From contig WHUE01000018.1 in the NCBI GenBank assembly GCA_009377375.1, forward strand, positions 1 through 50,367: a stretch of 50,367 bases of DNA. Direction: 5' to 3'. Positions 8,107 to 16,125 of the stretch are shown one piece after another; within the stretch, counting starts at the first letter, position 1, and each line of letters starts with the position of its first letter. The notes beneath the pieces are model-generated. The model was not told the origin of the DNA and ran no database searches. It saw nothing but the letters and a program-made list of their open reading frames with translations. The position numbers and the translations under genes are program-made. Source of the DNA: Alphaproteobacteria bacterium (lineage in GTDB: Bacteria > Pseudomonadota > Alphaproteobacteria > MPNO01 > UBA2964).

Positions 8107-9676
8107 GACGCCACCCCTTTTTCCCGGCTATCGCGAGATTCCGCAGCGTCTTAATATCGCCGGAGAATGCATTGATAAACAAATAGAAACCGGCTTCGGT
8201 GACCGGGTCGCCTTCGTCCATGACGGCGGCGCGATCACCTGCGCGGCGCTCGCCCGCGACGTGGATGCGCTGGCCCGCGGCATGGCCGGGCTCGGCATCG
8301 CGCGCGGCATGCCGGTCCTCATCCGGCTGCGCAACAGCCCGGAATTCGTCACGGCGTTCCTCGCGCTGGTGAAGCTCGGCGCGCTGCCGGTTCTGCAGAA
8401 CTCGCTGCTGGGACCGGAGGAAGTCGCCTACGTGCTGGAGCACAGCGAGGCGCAGGCGGCCGTCACCTTCGACGAGATCGCGGGTCCGCTGCGCGATCTG
8501 CGCGACCGGCTCCCGCTGGGGCTGATCGTCGCGCGGGGCGACGGGACGGAGGATGGCGAGCACCGTTACGAGGCGCTGATGGAGCGCGCCGACTCCGCGC
8601 CGCTGGCGGCCGCCGATACCGGCGCAGACGAGCCCGCCTTCATCGTCTACACGTCGGGCACGACGGGGCGGCCCAAGGGAATCGTCCACGCCCATCGCTG
8701 GATCGTGGCGCAGGGCGACATGAACCGGCTGCGCATCCCGCCGCAGCCCGGCGAGGTGGCGCTGGCGACGGGCGAATGGAGCTTCATCAGCGCGCTCGGT
8801 CACAACGTGCTGTTCGCGCTGCGCAACGGCATGGCCGGGGCGATCCTGGAGGAACGCGCGAGCCCCGAGAACGTACTGGCCGCCATCGAGCGATTCCGGG
8901 TCACGCTGGTTTATTCGGTCGCCACGGTCTATCGCCGCATCCTCGCCATCGAGGGGGTGGAAGGGCGCTGCGACCTGTCCAGCCTGCGCGGATGCAACGC
9001 CACCGGCGAGGCGCTGGAGGCCGCCACCTACGGCGAATGGGTGCGCCGCTTCGGCTGTCCGATCTGGGAGCATTATGGCGTCTCCGAGATGCAGCTCGTC
9101 TTCGGCCAGAACCCGCACTGGCCGGTGCGGCCAGGCTCGGTCGGCAAGGCCCTGCCGGGCACTACGGTCGCGGTGCTGGACGACGGCTACAACCCTCTGC
9201 CGCCCGGCGAGGTCGGACATCTGCTGATCGCCGCCGACAATCCTGGGTTCTTCCTCGGCTATCACAGGGACCCGGCGAAGACCGCCGAGGTCGTGCATGA
9301 CGGCTGGTACCATACCGGCGATCTGGCCTGGGCGGATGAAGACGGTTACATCTGGATCGCCGGGCGCTCCGACGACTGCTTCAAGAGCCGGGGCATCTTC
9401 ATCTCGCCGGTGGAGGTGGAGAACGCGCTGCGCGGCCATCCGGCCGTGGCGGAGGCCTGCGTGGTGCCGAAGCCGGACGCGGAGATCGGCAACCGCATCC
9501 GCGCGGTTCTCGTGCTCCGCGACGGCAATGCGGCATCCGACGCGCTCGCCGAGGACATCCGCAACGCGCTGAAGGGCCGCATCGCGCCCTACAAGGTGCC
9601 GCAGATCGTGGAATTCGCCGCCGCGCTGCCGAAGAGCGCGGTCGGCAAGGTGCTGCGCCGCGCGCTGGCGGGCTGA
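8096..9676 (+). CDS. AMP-forming acyl/aryl-CoA synthetase
   Basis: 526-aa class I adenylate-forming enzyme. The phosphate-binding loop YTSGTTGRPKG spans residues 185-195; the hinge/aspartate segment WYHTGDLAWADEDGYIWIAG lies near 402-421; the C-terminal catalytic lysine motif PKSAVGKVLRR is near the end. It activates a carboxylic acid to an acyl-adenylate and transfers it to CoA. The order hydratase-ligase-SDR resembles clusters for benzoate-, aminobenzoate- or branched-acid degradation, but the substrate pocket cannot be read with confidence. The ATG at 8096, inside the end of the upstream gene, is chosen because homology starts a few residues later (FPGYREIPQRLNIA). Confidence 0.9.
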   Translation: MASKTPPLFPGYREIPQRLNIAGECIDKQIETGFGDRVAFVHDGGAITCAALARDVDALARGMAGLGIARGMPVLIRLRNSPEFVTAFLALVKLGALPVLQNSLLGPEEVAYVLEHSEAQAAVTFDEIAGPLRDLRDRLPLGLIVARGDGTEDGEHRYEALMERADSAPLAAADTGADEPAFIVYTSGTTGRPKGIVHAHRWIVAQGDMNRLRIPPQPGEVALATGEWSFISALGHNVLFALRNGMAGAILEERASPENVLAAIERFRVTLVYSVATVYRRILAIEGVEGRCDLSSLRGCNATGEALEAATYGEWVRRFGCPIWEHYGVSEMQLVFGQNPHWPVRPGSVGKALPGTTVAVLDDGYNPLPPGEVGHLLIAADNPGFFLGYHRDPAKTAEVVHDGWYHTGDLAWADEDGYIWIAGRSDDCFKSRGIFISPVEVENALRGHPAVAEACVVPKPDAEIGNRIRAVLVLRDGNAASDALAEDIRNALKGRIAPYKVPQIVEFAAALPKSAVGKVLRRALAG

Positions 9677-9699
9677 ACTCGGCAAAAGGGAGGACGGGG

Positions 9700-10485
9700 A
9701 TGGAGATATCGCTCGCAGGCCGGAAGGCGCTGATCACCGGGGGCAGCCGCGGGCTCGGCTTCGCCATGGCTAAGCGGTTCGCGAAGTCCGGCGCGGCGGT
9801 CGCCCTGTTCGCGCGCCGGGAAGACGTGCTGGGGGAGGCGGCCGAGCGGATCCGCGAGGCGACCGGCGGCCATGTCTGGGCGCATGCCTGCGACGTGGCC
9901 GATGCCGTCGCCCTGAAGGCGGCGCACGAGGCGATGGCGGAGGAGTTCGGCCATGTGGACATCCTGGTCAACAACGCCGGCGGGTCCATCTCCGGCGCGT
10001 TCGAGGACCTGACCGACGAGATGTGGCAGCAGGATTTCGAGCTCAAGCTGTTCGCCGCGGTGCGACTGGCGCGCTGGTGCCTGCCGCATATGAAGGCGCG
10101 GAAATGGGGGCGCATCGTCAACATCCTGAATATAGGCGCGCGGGCGCCCAAGCCGCGGGGCGCGCCGACCCAGGTGACGCGCGCGGCCGGCCTGGCGCTG
10201 ACCAAGGTGCTGGCCGGCGACGGCGCGCCGCACGGGGTGCTGGCCAACGCGCTGCTGACGGGGCAGATCGTCACCGACCAGATCGCCCGCCGGCATGAGC
10301 GCGGTCTCGCCGGCAACCTCTCGCTCGAGGACTACATCGCGGAGGAAGGCGCCGGCATTCCGATGGGCCGCATGGGCACGCCGGAGGAATACGCCAACGC
10401 CGCCTGCTTCCTGGCGTCCGACGCGGCGTCCTACGTCACCGGCACGGCAATGAATATAGACGGCGGGCTTTCGCCGGTGATCTGA
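9700..10485 (+). CDS. SDR-family protein lacking the catalytic Ser-Tyr-Lys residues
   Basis: 261-aa Rossmann protein with an intact cofactor loop TGGSRGLG (13-20), the NNAG motif (91-94) and a standard C-terminal TGTAMNIDGG. Aligning NILNIG (from 141) and APTQVTRAAGLALTK with the normal NISS...YxxxK pattern puts N144, T157 and R161 where the catalytic Ser, Tyr and Lys should be. It therefore probably binds NAD(P) but is not a conventional dehydrogenase. It lies 23 nt after the CoA ligase on the same strand, with ribosome site AGGGAGG upstream of the ATG. It may be a non-canonical reductase, a regulatory subunit or a scaffold. Confidence 0.88.
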   Translation: MEISLAGRKALITGGSRGLGFAMAKRFAKSGAAVALFARREDVLGEAAERIREATGGHVWAHACDVADAVALKAAHEAMAEEFGHVDILVNNAGGSISGAFEDLTDEMWQQDFELKLFAAVRLARWCLPHMKARKWGRIVNILNIGARAPKPRGAPTQVTRAAGLALTKVLAGDGAPHGVLANALLTGQIVTDQIARRHERGLAGNLSLEDYIAEEGAGIPMGRMGTPEEYANAACFLASDAASYVTGTAMNIDGGLSPVI

Positions 10486-10490
10486 ACGGA

Positions 10491-10517
10491 AACGGGCGGG
10501 CACAGGGTCCGCCCGTT
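10491..10517. terminator. Convergent-gene hairpin, terminator-like
   Basis: AACGGGCGG (10491-10499) pairs with CCGCCCGTT (10509-10517) around a 9-nt loop, exactly between the convergent SDR and binding-protein genes. There is no U-tract on either strand, so factor-independent termination is uncertain. Confidence 0.45.
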
Positions 10518-10533
10518 CCGGAAGCGGTACCGC

Positions 10534-11556
10534 CTATTTCAGGTCGAGAGCCTTCTTTGCGCGGGCGATGACCGAGGGCGGGGTGGCCATCAGTTCCGCG
10601 ATCTTCTTTTCCACGAACTCCGCGCTTTCCGGCATCACGTCGATCCGGCGCTTTTCGGCATCGGCGAGGAAGGCGGGGTCCTTCATCGTGTCGGCGAAGG
10701 CCTTGCGCAGCGCGGCGGTCCGGTCCGCCGGCAGTCCCGGCGGGGCGGAGTAGGTGCGGCCGAGATCGGCGCGCGACGACAGGAAGGCGAAAAGCCGGCG
10801 ATCCTCTGCGTTTTCGGCCAGCGAGGTCAACAACGGCACGTTGGACAGCTTCGGGTGCGGCGTGCTGCCGGACTGGAACAGATAGCGCACCTTTTTCTCG
10901 GCGAGCCAGTGCGGCTTGCGGGTGAGGACGCTGATCAGCGGGCCGCTCTGGCCCTTGATCTCAAGCCGTTCCAGCGCGAGGTCGAGGTCTCCGCCGCCCC
11001 GGTAGCCCAGGATCATCTTGAACTTCGTGCCCATCACCGCGTTGATGATGGTCGGGTCCATGTAGCTTTCCGAGCCCTTGCCGGTGGCGCCGAGGATGAC
11101 CTCGAATTTCTTCGCGTCCTGCAGCGTCTGCGGCTTTTCCGTGTGCCAGACATAGAGGCCGCTATTGGCCGTGGCCGTGCGGCCGAGCCACGTGAATTTC
11201 GCGGCGTCGAACTTCACGCCCTTGGTGCCGAGCACCTGGGCATGCGGTGTCGCCATCAGCAGGTGGCAGAGCACCGAACCGTCCTTGGGCGCGACGTTGT
11301 AGCAGTAGTTGGCGCCCTTGATGCCGCCGCTGCCGGGCATGGCCTGCACGATCAGCTTCGGCTTGCCGGGCAGGTGCTCGCCCATCCGGTCTGCGACGGT
11401 GCGGGCATACAGTCCGTTCAGCCCGCCGGTGCCGGCGTTCACGATCACGGTCACCTGCTTGCCGCCGTAGAAATCGGCCACCGCGTCGGCCTGCGCGGCC
11501 GGAGCGGCGACGACGCCGGCTAACGCGGCCAGCACGGCCGTCCTGAAACTGGTCAT
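10534..11556 (-). CDS. Bug/TctC-type periplasmic solute-binding protein
   Basis: 340-aa secreted binding protein. The signal peptide (MTSFRTAVLAALAGVVAAPAAQA) is followed by DFYGGKQVTVIVNAGTGG, which matches the start of the mature domain in tripartite tricarboxylate transporter receptors, then the GKPKLIVQAMPGSGG loop. The ATG at 11554-11556 is chosen because GAGGAGG precedes it by 6 nt; a longer frame upstream has no such site. Unlike the two homologues at 43.6 and 45.7 kb it ends right after the core fold (AKKALDLK). No TctA/TctB membrane partners are nearby, as is common for such proteins. The ligand is probably a carboxylate, perhaps one handled by the adjacent CoA cluster. Confidence 0.88.
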   Translation of the reverse strand: MTSFRTAVLAALAGVVAAPAAQADAVADFYGGKQVTVIVNAGTGGLNGLYARTVADRMGEHLPGKPKLIVQAMPGSGGIKGANYCYNVAPKDGSVLCHLLMATPHAQVLGTKGVKFDAAKFTWLGRTATANSGLYVWHTEKPQTLQDAKKFEVILGATGKGSESYMDPTIINAVMGTKFKMILGYRGGGDLDLALERLEIKGQSGPLISVLTRKPHWLAEKKVRYLFQSGSTPHPKLSNVPLLTSLAENAEDRRLFAFLSSRADLGRTYSAPPGLPADRTAALRKAFADTMKDPAFLADAEKRRIDVMPESAEFVEKKIAELMATPPSVIARAKKALDLK

Positions 11557-11650
11557 GGATGCCTCCTCAATTGTCGTTTTTTGCACGGTGTTGTCAGGCC
11601 GTTCTTATCGACGAAAGCTTCGCCGATCCGGAGGCGTACGGCAAGGCGGA

Positions 11651-12421
11651 TCAGCCGCCTCCGCCCAGCCGCCGCCGAAACATGGCGAGCATGCGTTCCC
11701 AGTCGCGGGCGGCGGCGGTGGCATCATGGATGTCGCGATCGGGGAGGGCGTAGCCATGCTCGGCGCCGGCATGGACCACGTAGCCGTATGCGGCCGGGGA
11801 TTTCTCCATCAGCGCGTTCCATTCCGCAATCAGCTCCGGCGGCGAGAAATGGTCGCGCTCGCCGAAGCCGCAGTAGAACTCGCCCTGGAAACGGTCGGCC
11901 AGAAGATGCGGGCTGTCCGGCGCATCGGAGATCAGCCGCGTGCCGTGCAGGCTCGCCCCCGCCTGCATGCGGTCGGGAAAGCGCCCGGCGGCGTGAGCGA
12001 CCAGCCAGCCGCCCATGCACCAGCCGATGGATCCCACCGGGCCCGGCTTCGCGGCATCCAGCGTGTCGATATGGACGAGCAGGGCGCCGGTGTCGCGCAT
12101 CAGCATCGCGCTGTCGACCTTGCCGCGTGGGCGCTGCACCTCGCGGACGCGGTCCTCGTCCAGCCGGTGCAGCGAGATCATGCGGCCGTTCTCGTCGGTG
12201 AAGCCGGTGCTGACCCGGCCCTGCCGGTAGTAGAGATCGGGCAGCAGGCAGCAATAGCCCGCCGTCGCGACCCGCCGCGCGATGTCGCGCAGTTCCTCGC
12301 GGATGCCCCATATGTCCATGAACAGGATGACCGGCGGATAACGCCCGCCGGTGTCGGGAGCGGCGATGAAGGTCGACATCGTGCCATCCGGCGTCGGCAC
12401 ATCGGCGGTGAATTCCTGCAT
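11651..12421 (-). CDS. Dienelactone hydrolase family protein
   Basis: 256-aa alpha/beta hydrolase with the nucleophile motif GWCMGG (C135), the MDIWGIREELRDIARRVA helix typical of dienelactone hydrolases, and a C-terminal HAGAEHGYALPDRD segment carrying the catalytic histidine. Characterised family members hydrolyse dienelactones from chloro-aromatic breakdown or other small lactones and esters. GAGGAAAG precedes the ATG. It sits 10 nt downstream of the MaoC-like gene on the same strand, probably co-transcribed. Confidence 0.88.
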   Translation of the reverse strand: MQEFTADVPTPDGTMSTFIAAPDTGGRYPPVILFMDIWGIREELRDIARRVATAGYCCLLPDLYYRQGRVSTGFTDENGRMISLHRLDEDRVREVQRPRGKVDSAMLMRDTGALLVHIDTLDAAKPGPVGSIGWCMGGWLVAHAAGRFPDRMQAGASLHGTRLISDAPDSPHLLADRFQGEFYCGFGERDHFSPPELIAEWNALMEKSPAAYGYVVHAGAEHGYALPDRDIHDATAAARDWERMLAMFRRRLGGGG

Positions 12422-12431
12422 GCGGCTTTCC

Positions 12432-12893
12432 TCAGCCCGGGCGGGATTTCACATAGTGGATGGTGGTCATATCCAGCACCGCCTCGCCGTCCTGGTTGAG
12501 GGTGCGGATGTTGAGCCTGATCTGGTTGCGCCCTCCCGGCTCGCGTGCCGGCGAGGCCTCGACGACCTCGGCCTCCACGCGCAGCTCGTCCCCCGGCCGC
12601 ACCGGGCGGCGCCAGCGGATGCGGTCGCAGCCGGGCGAGCCCATGCCGCAGGCGTCGAAGGCGCCCGACGCGGTGTAGAGCCCGAAGCTGATCGCCGCGG
12701 TCTGGAACCCGGCGGCGACCAGGCCGCCGAACATGGAATCCTTCGCGGCGTCCGGATCGGTGTGATAGGGCAACCGGGCGTAGGCCTTGCCGAACGCGAC
12801 GACCTCGTCCTCGGTGACGCGCCAGGAGTCGGTTTCCAGCACGCGGCCGACGGTGAAATTCTCGAAATACAGGTTTGTGTAGCGCTTGCTCAT
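12432..12893 (-). CDS. MaoC-like hot-dog fold protein with altered catalytic Asp
   Basis: 153-aa single hot-dog domain. The hydratase-2 motif region reads AYARLPYHTDPDAAKDSMFGGLVAAG (split here as AYARLPYH then TDPDAAKD): His44 is kept, but the Asp usually five residues before it (YDPQPFH in typical members) is Ala39. Family members hydrate enoyl-CoA or act as acyl-CoA binding or thioesterase-like proteins. The ATG at 12891-12893 follows AAAGGAG at about 11 nt. It is 10 nt upstream of the dienelactone hydrolase gene. Loss of the aspartate makes classical hydratase activity doubtful. Confidence 0.82.
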   Translation of the reverse strand: MSKRYTNLYFENFTVGRVLETDSWRVTEDEVVAFGKAYARLPYHTDPDAAKDSMFGGLVAAGFQTAAISFGLYTASGAFDACGMGSPGCDRIRWRRPVRPGDELRVEAEVVEASPAREPGGRNQIRLNIRTLNQDGEAVLDMTTIHYVKSRPG

Positions 12894-12918
12894 GCGCGGA
12901 CGGACTCCTTTCGTTGTT

Positions 12919-14589
12919 TCATGCGGTGTGGCGAGGCGGCAGGTCGGCCGTGCGGGCGACGACGATGGCGCGGATCGGCTCGCTGCGGCCGCGCACCGCA
13001 AGCTCGTGGGCGGGAAAGCCGGACAGGTCTACCCCGGCCTTGTCGGCCACGTCTTCGGACAGCACGAGCTGCGCCGCGTATTCCTTGGTCATCGCCTCGA
13101 TCCGGCTGGCAGTGTTGACCGCATCGCCGACGGCGGTGAGGCTGGTGGCCTGACCGTACCCCATCTCGCCGATGATGGCATGCCCGGCATGGATGCCGAT
13201 GCCGATGCGCAGCGGCTCGTCCAGGTCGTGTTCGAGCGACCTGTTGAGCTCGTCCAGCTTCTTCCCCATGGCGCGGGCGGCATCGACGGCCTGGCGGCAG
13301 CCGGTGACGATGTCGGATTCGATGCCGAACAGCGCCATGACCCCGTCGCCGATGAACTTGTCCAGATGCCCGCCGGCGGATTCGACCGCGGCGCCCATTC
13401 CCGCGAAATACCGGTTGAGGACGAACACCACGTCATAGGGCAGCTTGCGCTCGGAAAACCGGGTGAAGTCGCGCAGGTCCGCGAACAGGATGGCGATCTC
13501 GCGCTCCTGCCCCCGCAGGTAGCCGGGGCGGGTGAAGCTCTCGCGCACCGTGGCGGTCGGCGGCAGCAGCGGCATGACGGCGATGTCGCCGAGCGGCCGC
13601 GTCTGGCAGGCCAGCCGCACATGCGGCGGCGCTTCGATGCGATCCAGGACCCTCTGCTCGTCGGCGCCGGGCGCGGGCAGGCCCTCGGCGCCGGCAGTGA
13701 CGCGCACCCGGCATGTGGAGCAGCGGCCCCGCCCGCCGCAGACCGAGGCGTGCGGCACGCGCGCCAGCCGGCTGGCGTCCAGGATCGTCGTGCCGGGCGG
13801 TACGTTGATCGCGGCGCCATCGGGGTAGACGATGCGGATGATGTTGCGGTTGCGCTCCGCCACCTGCCGTATCAGCCGCGCGGCCAGCGCGAGCGCGACC
13901 CCGCCGCCGACGATCCACCAGACGCTGTCGCGGACGGCGAGCAGAAGGCGCAGCGTGTCGCCCGTCGGCGGGCCGATGGCGGCCAGCGCGGCCCGCCGCC
14001 AGGCGGAATCCTGCGCCAGTGCCAGCACATCGCGCCCCGCGTTCACATAGCCGAGCAGCGAGAGCACGGGCAGCAGCAGCGCCGCAGCGAACAGGACGTA
14101 CTGCCAGCGCTGGAAGAACGGCTTCAGCCGCAGCCAGTAGGCGAGACCGATACTGCCGTGGATCCAGGCCGCCAGAAGACCGGCGCTCTGGAGCCAGACA
14201 TCCGCCGGCCCGCCGAACCTGAAATGCGCCAGCAGCACGTAAGCGTAGCTGTCTGCGGTGCCGGCGAGCTCATGCGCGCCGCGGGTGCCGACTATATGCT
14301 GCGCCAGCAGGGCCGGTACGGCGACACCGAGCAGAAGCTGGGCGATCTCGCCCGGGCTGTAGTCGAGCCGGCGCCGGGCGTAAATGGCCCACAGCGCGAG
14401 GGCGAAATGGGCGATCAGGCTGGCATAGAGCGCGGTCGTACCGAGCGGGTTTCGCCACAGCAAAAGAAACCAGGCGCGGCCGTCCTCCATCGCCTGCAGC
14501 GAAAACAGCCCGAGTGAGTGGTTGGTCAGGTGCGTCGCCACATAGACGAACAGCACCAGCCCCGTTATCAGCCTGATCCGCCGCACCAT
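12919..14589 (-). CDS. Adenylate cyclase with cytochrome-b-like membrane anchor and [2Fe-2S] ferredoxin domain
   Basis: 556 aa in three parts. Residues 1-245 form several membrane helices rich in His (H20, H24, H61, H98, H122, H144), resembling the succinate-dehydrogenase-like diheme-b anchors of some bacterial cyclases such as Sinorhizobium CyaC. Residues 250-340 are a ferredoxin domain with C284-X5-C290-X2-C293 and C328. Residues 362-545 are a class III cyclase with metal aspartates D371 and D415, substrate-selecting K411 and T485, and transition-state N492 and R496, which indicates ATP as substrate. The enzyme should make cAMP in response to membrane quinone/redox state; that is inference from architecture. 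It follows the TPR gene on the same strand after 62 nt. Confidence 0.88.
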   Translation of the reverse strand: MVRRIRLITGLVLFVYVATHLTNHSLGLFSLQAMEDGRAWFLLLWRNPLGTTALYASLIAHFALALWAIYARRRLDYSPGEIAQLLLGVAVPALLAQHIVGTRGAHELAGTADSYAYVLLAHFRFGGPADVWLQSAGLLAAWIHGSIGLAYWLRLKPFFQRWQYVLFAAALLLPVLSLLGYVNAGRDVLALAQDSAWRRAALAAIGPPTGDTLRLLLAVRDSVWWIVGGGVALALAARLIRQVAERNRNIIRIVYPDGAAINVPPGTTILDASRLARVPHASVCGGRGRCSTCRVRVTAGAEGLPAPGADEQRVLDRIEAPPHVRLACQTRPLGDIAVMPLLPPTATVRESFTRPGYLRGQEREIAILFADLRDFTRFSERKLPYDVVFVLNRYFAGMGAAVESAGGHLDKFIGDGVMALFGIESDIVTGCRQAVDAARAMGKKLDELNRSLEHDLDEPLRIGIGIHAGHAIIGEMGYGQATSLTAVGDAVNTASRIEAMTKEYAAQLVLSEDVADKAGVDLSGFPAHELAVRGRSEPIRAIVVARTADLPPRHTA

Positions 14590-14651
14590 GCTCGCGGGCC
14601 CGTCTCCGTTCGCCGTCGCGCGGCGACAGTATCACGGCGAAGCGGCGCGGT

Positions 14652-15119
14652 TCAGCCTTTCGCCCCGGCCCGTGCCTTGTACGCGTCGACCGCCTTCTTC
14701 AATTCGCGATACTCGTCGCAGTCGGAATTGCAGACCGAGGCCAGCGTCCCGAGATTGCTTTCCGCCTTGGCGAGCTGTCCGGTCTCGAGATAAGCCTCGC
14801 CGAGATACTCCAGCGCGCCCTTGTGCTTCGGATCGACCGACAGTGCCTGGAGATAGTACTGGATCGCCTTTTTGTGCTGGCCCAGCTTGCGATAGCTGTA
14901 GCCCATGTAGTTCAGCGCGTCCGCGTTGCGGGAATCGGCCTCCAGCGCCTTGTCGAGCGACCGGATCGCGGCCTTGTAGTCCCTGGCCTTGATCGAGCCG
15001 ACGGCTTCGCTAACGCTTTCCTCCGGGCTCTTGTCCGACGAGCCCATGGCGTAGATCGGACCGGCGGCGACGAGCGCCGAGACGACGAGGGCGGCGCCGG
15101 CAATCGAAAATCTGGACAT
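14652..15119 (-). CDS. Secreted TPR-repeat protein
   Basis: 155 aa with a signal peptide (MSRFSIAGAALVVSALVAAGPIYA) and about three tetratricopeptide repeats, e.g. ADALNYMGYSYRKLGQHKKAIQYYLQAL and GALEYLGEAYLETGQLAKAESNL in successive units. A short Cys-X3-Cys (VCNSDCDEY) near residue 130 could form a disulfide in the periplasm. The start at 15117-15119 is supported by GGAGGG 10-15 nt upstream. TPRs mediate protein contacts; the partner is unknown. It may share a transcript with the downstream adenylate cyclase. Confidence 0.82.
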   Translation of the reverse strand: MSRFSIAGAALVVSALVAAGPIYAMGSSDKSPEESVSEAVGSIKARDYKAAIRSLDKALEADSRNADALNYMGYSYRKLGQHKKAIQYYLQALSVDPKHKGALEYLGEAYLETGQLAKAESNLGTLASVCNSDCDEYRELKKAVDAYKARAGAKG

Positions 15120-15298
15120 CTTGATGCTTCCCTCCTGATGGCTGCGGGTCCACGCGGCCGCGCCGCGCGCCGTGACGACGTATCTAAGGCCCGCCGGGCC
15201 GTCTGCGCCAGCAACTTTCTCGTGAGGGCGCGGCGCGGCGGTTCCGCTTGCTTCGTGCCGGCGGGTACACCATCTTGATTTCGCGAAGGAGTGCGACG

Positions 15299-16105
15299 AT
15301 GACCCCCGAGGACCGCCGGCCCGCCGGCGACGACGGCGCAAAGCCGGAACCGCAATTGCGCAACATCCAGCCGCCGAAGCTCGGCCTGCTGCGGCATCTC
15401 CGCGCCTATTTCTTTGCCGGTGTTCTGATCACCGCGCCGATCGGGATCACCTTCTACATCGCGTGGCTGTTCATCCACTGGGTGGACAACAAGGTTTCGC
15501 CGCTGCTGCCGGCGGCCTATCACCCCGAAACCTATCTGCCGTTCAGCGTTCCCGGCTTCGGGCTGCTGGTCGTGTTCATCGTGCTGACGATGATCGGCGC
15601 GCTGACGGCCGGCATGGTCGGCCGGTTCTGGCTGCGGACGTCGGAGCGCGTCCTCGCCCGTATGCCGGTCATCCGCAGCGTCTACGGCGCGATCAAGCAG
15701 ATCTTCGAGACCGTGCTGGCACACAAGTCGGAAGCGTTCCGCCAGGTGGTGCTGTTCGAGTATCCTCGGCGCGGGTGCTGGGCCATCGGATTCATCACGG
15801 GCATCACCGAGGGCGAGGTGCAGGACCAGACGACGGACGAGGTGGTCAACGTGTTCCTGCCCACCACCCCCAACCCGACATCCGGCTATCTGCTGTTCAT
15901 GCCCAAGAGCGAGGTCGTGGTGCTGTCCATGTCGGTGGAGGAGGGGATCAAGATGATCGTCTCCGGCGGCATCGTCACGCCGCCGGACCGGCGCCCCGCC
16001 CATCTGCGCGGCAAGCGGCGGGTCGCCGCCGTCGAAGGCGAGAAGCAGACCATACCCAACACCGACGCCGACGAAGCTCAGCCGAAGGAATTGAGCAAGG
16101 CCTGA
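15299..16105 (+). CDS. DUF502 family inner-membrane protein
   Basis: 268 aa with two N-terminal membrane helices (FFAGVLITAPIGITFYIAWL; FGLLVVFIVLTMIGALTAG) and a conserved soluble part containing PVIRSVYGAIKQIFETV and the LPTTPNPTSGYLLFMPKS segment, which are hallmarks of the DUF502 family. The function is not established. The ATG at 15299 follows AAGGAG; in-frame sequence upstream back to 15248 is not conserved in type. It diverges from the TPR gene and converges on the ParA gene. Confidence 0.88.
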   Translation: MTPEDRRPAGDDGAKPEPQLRNIQPPKLGLLRHLRAYFFAGVLITAPIGITFYIAWLFIHWVDNKVSPLLPAAYHPETYLPFSVPGFGLLVVFIVLTMIGALTAGMVGRFWLRTSERVLARMPVIRSVYGAIKQIFETVLAHKSEAFRQVVLFEYPRRGCWAIGFITGITEGEVQDQTTDEVVNVFLPTTPNPTSGYLLFMPKSEVVVLSMSVEEGIKMIVSGGIVTPPDRRPAHLRGKRRVAAVEGEKQTIPNTDADEAQPKELSKA

Positions 16106-16125
16106 GCCTGCACCGGCCGGCTGGA

